Below are positions 58,407-64,000 of a DNA stretch of 64,000 bases, in pieces. Within the stretch, counting starts at the first letter, position 1, and each line of letters begins with the position of its first letter. The notes beneath the pieces were generated by a model. That model worked only from the letters and a program-made list of their open reading frames with translations. It had not been told where the DNA came from and made no database searches. Origin of the DNA: Methylibium sp. Root1272 (lineage in GTDB: Bacteria; Pseudomonadota; Gammaproteobacteria; Burkholderiales; Burkholderiaceae_C). Made by a program: the position numbers and the translations under genes. The DNA is taken from positions 1 through 64,000 of the forward strand of contig NZ_LMDY01000003.1 in the NCBI RefSeq assembly GCF_001425905.1, written 5' to 3'.

Positions 58407-61103
58407 ATGCGCGAAGGCACCGCTCCCCTCGTCCGCCGCGAGGACTACAGCGCCCCGGCCTACTGGATCCGCAGCGTCGACCTCACGTTCGACCTGGACC
58501 CGCAGAAGACGCTGGTCATCAACCGCATGGAGGTCGAGCGCAACCCCGACCTGCCGGCGCAGCCGCTGCGCCTGGACGGCGAGGACATCAACCTCACACG
58601 GGTGCTGGTCGATGGCGAGAGCATCTCCTTCCGCGTCGAAGGCGCGCAACTGGTGCTCGACGGTCTGCCGGACGGCCGCTTCACGCTCGAGCTGCGCAAC
58701 ACCTGCGCACCGGCGAAGAACACCCAGCTGTCGGGCCTGTACACCTCCGGTGGCGGCTTCTTCACGCAGTGCGAGGCGCAGGGCTTCCGCCGCATCACCT
58801 ACTTCCTCGACCGGCCCGACGTGATGGCGGTCTTCACCGTCACGCTGAAGGCCGACGCGAAGACCTACCCGGTGCTGCTGTCGAACGGGAACCTGGTGGA
58901 GCAGGCCGAGCTCGACGGCGGCAAGCACAGCGCGAAGTGGCACGACCCCTTCCCGAAGCCGAGCTACCTGTTCGCGCTGGTCGCGGCCGACCTGGTGATG
59001 CGCGAGCAGAAGGTCCGCAGCCGCTCGGGCAAAGACCATTTGCTGCAGGTCTACGTGCGCGCCGGCGACCTGGACAAGACCGAGCACGCGATGAACTCGC
59101 TGATCGCCTCGGTGGCCTGGGACGAGGCGCGCTTCGGCCTGTCGCTCGACCTGGAGCGCTTCATGATCGTCGCGGTGAGCGACTTCAACATGGGCGCGAT
59201 GGAGAACAAGGGCCTGAACATCTTCAACACGAAGTTCGTGCTGGCCAGCGCCGCGACCGCCACCGACTTCGACTTCGCGCACGTCGAGAGCGTGGTCGGC
59301 CACGAGTACTTCCACAACTGGACCGGCAACCGCGTGACCTGCCGCGACTGGTTCCAGCTGTCGCTGAAGGAAGGCCTCACGGTCTTCCGCGACCAGGAGT
59401 TCAGCATGGACATGGCGGGCGCTGCCAGCGCCCGCGCCGTGCAGCGCATCCAGGACGTGCGCCTGCTGCGCCAGGTGCAGTTCTCCGAGGACGCCGGCCC
59501 GATGGCTCACCCGGTGCGTCCCGACCAGTACCAGGCGATCGACAATTTCTACACCGCCACCGTCTACGAGAAGGGCGCCGAGGTGGTGCGGATGATGCAC
59601 ACGCTGGTCGGCCGCGACGGCTTCGCCGCCGGCATGAAGCGCTACTTCGAGCGCCACGACGGCCAGGCCGTGACCTGCGACGATTTCGCGCAGGCCATCG
59701 CCGATGCCAACCCCGGCAGTGCCCTGGCCGGACGGCTGGACGCCTTCAAGCGCTGGTACGCGCAGGCCGGCACGCCGCAGCTCGCCGCGCGCGGCCGCTA
59801 CGACGCCGAGGCCCGCCGCTACACGCTCGAACTCACGCAGCGAGGCTTGCCCACGCCCGGCCAGCCCGACAAGCAGCCGTGGGTGATCCCGGTCGCGATC
59901 GGCCTGGTGGCGGCCGACGACGGCCGGGCGCTGCCACTGCAGCTCGACGGTGAACCGGCCGCGGACGGCAGCGACCGCGTGCTGGTGCTCGACCAGCCGA
60001 GCGCCACCTTCACCTTCGTCGGTGTCGAGTCCGAACCCGTGCCCTCGCTGCTGCGCGGCTTCTCGTCCCCGGTGGTCCTGGACGCCGCGCTGACGGATGC
60101 CCAGTTGCTGGTGCTGCTGGCCCACGACCGCGACGCCTTCAACCGCTGGGAGGCTGGCCAGCAGCTCGCGTTGCGCCGCCTGCTCGCGGCCGCGCAGCGG
60201 CAGGACGACGGCACACCGGTGCTCGACCAGCCCTTCGTCGCGGCGATGCGCAGCCTGCTGCGCGACCCCGCGCTCGACGCCGCCTTCAAGGAGCTCGCGC
60301 TCACGCTGCCGACCGAGACGTACGTGGGCGAGCGGCTCGGCGTGCAGATCGACCCGCAGCGCGTGCATGCGGTGCGCGAGGCCGCCCGCCTGCAGCTCGC
60401 GCAGGCGCTGCGCGACGACTGGGTCTGGGCTTACGACAAGCACCAGCCCGCCGGCGGCTACTCGCCCGACGCGCACAGCGCCGGCCAGCGCGCGCTGGCC
60501 AACCTGGCGCTGGCGATGCTGGTGCTCGATGCCACCGCCAGCGGTGACACCGTCTGGCCCGGCCGGGCCTACCAGCGCTTCAAGGACGCCGGCAACATGA
60601 CCGACCGCTTCGGTGCGCTGTCGGCCCTGGTGAACGCGCACGCCGAGCTGGCGGTGCCGGCGCTGGAGCGCTTCCACGCGCTGTTCAAGGGCGAGGCGCT
60701 GGTGATCGACAAGTGGTTCGCGCTGCAGGCCGGCGCGAGCGAGCCGGTCGGCGAGCGCGCCGGCCGCGTGTTCGCGCGGGCCAAGGCCCTGTTGCAGCAT
60801 GCCGACTTCTCGCTGCGCAACCCGAACCGGGCGCGCAGCGTGCTGGCGGCGCTGTTCCTCAACAACCCGGCCGCCTTCCACCGCAGCGACGCCGCCGGCT
60901 ACGTGTTCTGGGCCGAGCGGGTGTGCGAGGTCGACGCCATCAACCCGCAGCTCGCCTCGCGGCTGGCGCGCGCACTCGACCGCTGGCGTGCGCTGGCCGA
61001 GCCCTACCGCAGCGCCGCGCGCGAGGCGATCGCCCGCGTGGCGGCCAAGCCGGAGCTGTCCGAGGACACGCGCGAGATCGTCACGCGCGCACTGCAGGAC
61101 TGA
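58407..61103 (+). CDS. pepN: Aminopeptidase N
   Basis: The 898-residue M1 metallopeptidase has the exopeptidase motif GAMENKGLN (about 265-273) and zinc-binding [11 protein letters not shown] (HExxH at 299-303) with the distal Glu in KEGLTVF. The N-terminal saddle domain and the C-terminal helical domain are full length (E. coli PepN is about 870). It removes N-terminal residues from peptides in the cytoplasm. Just downstream of prfB (49 bases). Confidence 0.96.
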   Translation: MREGTAPLVRREDYSAPAYWIRSVDLTFDLDPQKTLVINRMEVERNPDLPAQPLRLDGEDINLTRVLVDGESISFRVEGAQLVLDGLPDGRFTLELRNTCAPAKNTQLSGLYTSGGGFFTQCEAQGFRRITYFLDRPDVMAVFTVTLKADAKTYPVLLSNGNLVEQAELDGGKHSAKWHDPFPKPSYLFALVAADLVMREQKVRSRSGKDHLLQVYVRAGDLDKTEHAMNSLIASVAWDEARFGLSLDLERFMIVAVSDFNMGAMENKGLNIFNTKFVLASAATATDFDFAHVESVVGHEYFHNWTGNRVTCRDWFQLSLKEGLTVFRDQEFSMDMAGAASARAVQRIQDVRLLRQVQFSEDAGPMAHPVRPDQYQAIDNFYTATVYEKGAEVVRMMHTLVGRDGFAAGMKRYFERHDGQAVTCDDFAQAIADANPGSALAGRLDAFKRWYAQAGTPQLAARGRYDAEARRYTLELTQRGLPTPGQPDKQPWVIPVAIGLVAADDGRALPLQLDGEPAADGSDRVLVLDQPSATFTFVGVESEPVPSLLRGFSSPVVLDAALTDAQLLVLLAHDRDAFNRWEAGQQLALRRLLAAAQRQDDGTPVLDQPFVAAMRSLLRDPALDAAFKELALTLPTETYVGERLGVQIDPQRVHAVREAARLQLAQALRDDWVWAYDKHQPAGGYSPDAHSAGQRALANLALAMLVLDATASGDTVWPGRAYQRFKDAGNMTDRFGALSALVNAHAELAVPALERFHALFKGEALVIDKWFALQAGASEPVGERAGRVFARAKALLQHADFSLRNPNRARSVLAALFLNNPAAFHRSDAAGYVFWAERVCEVDAINPQLASRLARALDRWRALAEPYRSAAREAIARVAAKPELSEDTREIVTRALQD

Positions 61104-61146
61104 CCTCCCCTCTTCCCCTCTCTCTCACGTCCGAAGGAACCCCGAG

Positions 61147-62157
61147 ATGACCCGACGCATCAGCCTCACGCAATACCTGGTGGAGGAGCAGCGCGAGCGC
61201 GGCCGCATCCCGGCGCAGCTGCGCCTGCTGCTGGAGGTGGTGGCGCGCGCCTGCAAGAGCATCGCCATCAGCGTCAACAAGGGCGCGCTGGGTGGCGTGC
61301 TCGGCAGCGCCGGCAGCGAGAACGTGCAGGGCGAGGTGCAGAAGAAGCTGGACATCATCGCCAACGAGGTGCTGATCGAGGCCAACGAATGGGGCGGCGC
61401 GCTCGCGGCCATGGCCAGCGAGGAGATGGACAGCATCTACGTCGTGCCCAACCGCTACCCCCAGGGCGAGTACCTGCTGCTGTTCGACCCGCTCGACGGC
61501 TCGAGCAATATCGACGTCAACGTCAGCATCGGCACCATCTTCTCCGTGCTGAAGAAGCAGAGCGACACCCCGGGCGTCAGCACCCAGGACTTCCTGCAGC
61601 CCGGCAGTGCCCAGGTGGCCGCCGGCTATTGCGTCTACGGCCCGCAGACCACGCTGGTGCTGACCGTCGGCGACGGCGTCGCGATGTTCACGCTCGACCG
61701 CGAGCAGGGCTCGTGGGTGCTCACCGCCGACGAGGTGCGCATCCCCGAGGACACCAAGGAGTTCGCGGTCAACATGAGCAACCAGCGCCACTGGGCGCCG
61801 CCGATGCAGCGCTACATCGACGAATGCCTGCAGGGCAAGGACGGCCCGCGCGGCAAGGACTTCAACATGCGCTGGGTCGCCAGCATGGTGGCCGACGTGC
61901 ACCGCATCCTGTGCCGCGGAGGCGTCTTCATGTACCCCTGGGACAAGCGCGAGCCGGCCAAGGCCGGCAAGCTGCGGCTGATGTACGAGGCCAATCCGAT
62001 GGGTTTCATCGTCGAGCAGGCCGGCGGCGCGGCCACCAACGGCAAGCAGCGCGTACTCGACCTGCAGCCGGGCCAGCTGCACGAGCGCGTCAGCGTGATC
62101 CTGGGCTCGAAGAACGAGGTCGAGCGCGCGAGCGCCTACCATCGCGAAGCGGGCTGA
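61147..62157 (+). CDS. fbp: Fructose-1,6-bisphosphatase class I
   Basis: From ATG 61147 (AAGGAA upstream) the product has 336 residues. The FBPase signatures are [24 protein letters not shown] (metal-binding) and [21 protein letters not shown]. It converts fructose-1,6-bisphosphate to fructose-6-phosphate in gluconeogenesis or the Calvin cycle. Starts 43 bases after pepN and is followed by the phosphofructokinase 40 bases later. Confidence 0.97.
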   Translation: MTRRISLTQYLVEEQRERGRIPAQLRLLLEVVARACKSIAISVNKGALGGVLGSAGSENVQGEVQKKLDIIANEVLIEANEWGGALAAMASEEMDSIYVVPNRYPQGEYLLLFDPLDGSSNIDVNVSIGTIFSVLKKQSDTPGVSTQDFLQPGSAQVAAGYCVYGPQTTLVLTVGDGVAMFTLDREQGSWVLTADEVRIPEDTKEFAVNMSNQRHWAPPMQRYIDECLQGKDGPRGKDFNMRWVASMVADVHRILCRGGVFMYPWDKREPAKAGKLRLMYEANPMGFIVEQAGGAATNGKQRVLDLQPGQLHERVSVILGSKNEVERASAYHREAG

Positions 62158-62197
62158 CGGCGGCGGCCGCGACCGCACCACCACGGAGGACGAGTCG

Positions 62198-63460
62198 ATG
62201 GCAAGTAAGAAGAGGAACGCGTTCTATGCCCAGTCGGGCGGCGTGACGGCGGTCATCAACGCGTCGGCCTGCGGCGTGATCGAGACGGCGCGCCGCCACA
62301 AGGACCGCATCGGCAAGGTCTACGCCGGCCGCGACGGCATCATCGGCGCGCTCACCGAGGACCTGATCGACGCCGGCAAGGAGTCGGCCACGGCGATCGC
62401 CGCGCTGCGCTCCACGCCGTCGGGCGCCTTCGGCTCCTGCCGCTACAAGCTCAAGTCGCTCGAGGCGAACCGGCGCGAGTACGAACGCCTGATCGAGGTG
62501 TTCCGCGCACACGACATCGGCTACTTCTTCTACAACGGCGGCGGCGATTCGGCCGACACCTGCTTCAAGGTCAGCCAGCTGTCGGAGGCGATGGGCTACC
62601 CGCTGCAGGCGATCCACGTGCCCAAGACCATCGACAACGACCTCGCCTTCACCGACTGCTGCCCCGGCTTCGGCTCGGTGGCCAAATACGTGGCGGTGTC
62701 GACGCTCGAGGCCTCGTTCGACGTGCGCTCGATGGCCAAGACCTCGACCAAGGTGTTCGTCGTCGAGGTCATGGGCCGCCACGCCGGCTGGATCGCCGCG
62801 GCCGGCGGCCTGGTCGAGGACCAGGGCATCCCGGTGGTGATCCTGTTCCCCGAGATCGTGTTCGACGAGCAGAAGTTTCTCGCGCGCGTCGACAAGCTCG
62901 TCAAGCAGCACGGCTACTGCACCGTGGTGGTGTCCGAGGGCTGCCACCACGCGGACGGCAGCTTCCTCGCCGAGCAGGGCGCCCGCGACGCCTTCGGCCA
63001 TGCGCAGCTCGGCGGCGCGGCGCCGGTGGTGGCGAACCTCATCAAGCAGGCGCTCGGCCACAAGTTCCACTGGGCGGTGGCCGACTACCTGCAGCGCTCG
63101 GCACGCCACATCGCGTCGAAGACCGACGTGACCCAGGCCTACGCGCTGGGGCGCAAGGCCGTCGAGCTGGCGCTGCGGGGCCACAACGCGGTGATGCCGA
63201 CGATCGAGCGCCTGTCCGATGCGCCGTACAAGTACCGCATCGGCGTGGCGCCGCTGGCGAAGGTGGCCAACGTCGAGAAGTTCATGCCGCGAGACTTCAT
63301 CACCAAGGACGGCTTCGGCATCACCGAGAAATGCCGTCGCTACCTGCTGCCGCTGATCCAGGGCGAGGACTATCCGCGCTTCGCGAACGGCCTGCCGTGC
63401 TACGTGAGCCTGAAGAACGTGGCGGTACCTAAGAAGCTGCCCGTCTTCGACCTGAAATAG
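62198..63460 (+). CDS. 6-phosphofructokinase, probably pyrophosphate-dependent
   Basis: The 420-residue protein has a CGGAGG ribosome-binding site and the PFK fold: YAQSGGVTAVINASACG at the N-terminus, NGGGDSADT (114-122) and HVPKTIDNDLAF (140-151), and later EVMGRHAGWIA. Asp117 and Lys143 stand where ATP-dependent enzymes have Gly, which is the classical PPi-PFK signature. GGGDS rather than the usual GGDDS is a variation. PPi-PFK is reversible; next to fbp this gives flexible glycolysis/gluconeogenesis. Confidence 0.9.
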   Translation: MASKKRNAFYAQSGGVTAVINASACGVIETARRHKDRIGKVYAGRDGIIGALTEDLIDAGKESATAIAALRSTPSGAFGSCRYKLKSLEANRREYERLIEVFRAHDIGYFFYNGGGDSADTCFKVSQLSEAMGYPLQAIHVPKTIDNDLAFTDCCPGFGSVAKYVAVSTLEASFDVRSMAKTSTKVFVVEVMGRHAGWIAAAGGLVEDQGIPVVILFPEIVFDEQKFLARVDKLVKQHGYCTVVVSEGCHHADGSFLAEQGARDAFGHAQLGGAAPVVANLIKQALGHKFHWAVADYLQRSARHIASKTDVTQAYALGRKAVELALRGHNAVMPTIERLSDAPYKYRIGVAPLAKVANVEKFMPRDFITKDGFGITEKCRRYLLPLIQGEDYPRFANGLPCYVSLKNVAVPKKLPVFDLK

Positions 63461-63481
63461 CGCAACGCCATCGGCTAGAAT
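63452..63481 (+). promoter_or_regulatory. Candidate promoter of the tRNA-Thr gene
   Basis: CTGAAA (63452-63457) and TAGAAT (63476-63481) are 18 bases apart and 50 bases upstream of the mature tRNA. TAGAAT is a five-of-six match to the -10 consensus. The -35 is weak and overlaps the last codons of the phosphofructokinase gene. Confidence 0.45.
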
Positions 63482-63531
63482 CTGCGTCTTCCCGGTGCGG
63501 CATCGACGCTCCGGGGGTCTGAAAAGACCTT

Positions 63532-63607
63532 GCCGGTGTAGCTCAGTTGGTAGAGCAGCGCATTCGTAATGCGAAGGTCGGGAGTTCGACTCTTCTCACC
63601 GGCACCA
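63532..63607 (+). tRNA. tRNA-Thr (anticodon CGT)
   Basis: The 76-base tRNA has acceptor arms GCCGGTG (63532-63538) and CACCGGC (63597-63603), discriminator A and an encoded CCA (63605-63607). The anticodon loop TTCGTAA gives CGT, reading ACG. The anticodon arm and flanks are identical to the corresponding stretch I recall for E. coli tRNA-Thr(CGU). The T arm closes with G-T wobble pairs. Confidence 0.97.
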
Positions 63608-64000
63608 TGATTCGAGAGCTCGGCGCTGCCCGGTCTCTTCCCTGGACGTCTTGCCAAGCGGCGCAGCGCCGCTGCGCAGGCGCTTGACCAGGTAGACGGA
63701 ACGATCCCTGATCGTTTGCGAGCGCCCTTGACGATCGACGACGGCGTATTCGTTCAGGAACTCCACCGCGTCGGCGTCATAGCCGCGGCGCTCGTACAGC
63801 ATGCGTGCACGAGGGTTGCCATGGCTGACGCCCAGCCCGATCGCTTCGCAAGCGCGCGCCGCTGCCAGCGACTCCATCTCATCCATCAGGCGCGAGCCAA
63901 CCCCCAAGGAACGATAGCGAAGGGGGACGAACAGGCGATAGATCTCCGGGATGTCGCGCCAGCGCTGCGCGATCTGCGGCGCATGCAGGCGACGCCATCC
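63596..64000 (-). CDS. GNAT family N-acetyltransferase (N-terminus outside window)
   Basis: The frame is open from the window edge to a TGA at 63598-63596, giving 134 residues of the C-terminal part. It carries the acetyl-CoA-binding motif LFVPLRYRSLGVGSRLMDEM with R-x-x-G-x-G/S pattern, followed by AIGLGVSHGNPRARMLYERRGYD, the motif B region. Substrate unknown. The start is outside the window. The last 12 bases overlap the 3' end of the convergent tRNA-Thr gene. Confidence 0.85.
   Translation of the reverse strand, partial: GWRRLHAPQIAQRWRDIPEIYRLFVPLRYRSLGVGSRLMDEMESLAAARACEAIGLGVSHGNPRARMLYERRGYDADAVEFLNEYAVVDRQGRSQTIRDRSVYLVKRLRSGAAPLGKTSREETGQRRALESWCR

Noticed and set aside
63475..63657. 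Minus-strand 60-codon open frame across the tRNA-Thr gene
   Set aside because: It is the antisense of the tRNA and its flanks, a common source of false small proteins; no codon or family support.

Overview
The window looks like a chromosomal segment of a high-GC betaproteobacterium of the order Burkholderiales, probably near the Rubrivivax-Leptothrix-Methylibium branch. This is an inference from gene order (ubiE-DUF971-HIT-DUF3683 oxidoreductase; secA-M23-DUF721; rpfE-recJ; fbp next to a pyrophosphate-type phosphofructokinase), from codon use and from the EpsE/EpsF/EpsG-type export system. There is no integrase, transposase, phage gene, CRISPR array or rRNA. One tRNA gene (Thr, anticodon CGT) lies near the right end.

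Layout. (1) 1-17.2 kb is an extracellular-polysaccharide region. A very large secreted lipoprotein gene runs off the left edge on the minus strand. It joins a complete galactose-oxidase-type copper-radical oxidase to Ig/PKD/discoidin-like modules, a YVTN beta-propeller and a two-haem cytochrome c peroxidase/MauG-like part. Divergent from it is a lipoprotein polysaccharide lyase with a tandem Cys-containing repeat. Beyond a 25-bp perfect hairpin lies the minus-strand operon epsE-epsF-epsG-wzy-wzx-GT4-GT4-GT4. This region is visibly poorer in G+C than the rest. (2) 17.6-31.3 kb is housekeeping: ubiE, DUF971, HIT, a 1304-residue FAD/Fe-S oxidoreductase, ugpQ, a REC-GAF-histidine kinase, argJ, secA, an M23 peptidase and a DUF721 protein. 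(3) 31.4-46.3 kb holds lolD/lolC, TraB/GumN, RpfE-like, recJ, two tandem PQQ-type sugar dehydrogenases, a QseBC-like two-component pair, a PHP phosphoesterase, YciO, a glutaredoxin-like protein, RidA, plsY, ybaK and a 2OG-Fe dioxygenase. (4) 46.4-56.9 kb is a lipopolysaccharide/oligosaccharide cluster (msbA, GT9, GT4, GDP-mannose dehydratase-like, methyltransferase, two glycosyltransferases, then convergent DUF6492 and WaaE-like genes). Its genes are mostly coupled by 4-base start/stop overlaps. (5) 56.9-64 kb holds an interlocked inverted-repeat element, prfB with its programmed frameshift, pepN, fbp, PPi-PFK, tRNA-Thr and a partial GNAT gene.

How it fits together. The eps operon should make, flip, polymerise and export a repeat-unit polysaccharide. 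The lyase and the copper-radical oxidase would act on it, or on other sugars, outside the cytoplasm. Galactose oxidases release H2O2, and the same polypeptide carries a peroxidase-like two-haem module, so it may be a self-contained oxidase-peroxidase. This fusion beside an EPS locus is the most interesting feature of the window. The other notable features are the paired hairpins at 56968-57169, which share one 25-base core in opposite orientation, and a set of genes whose -10-like hexamer lies 6-7 bases before the start codon, which suggests leaderless transcripts.
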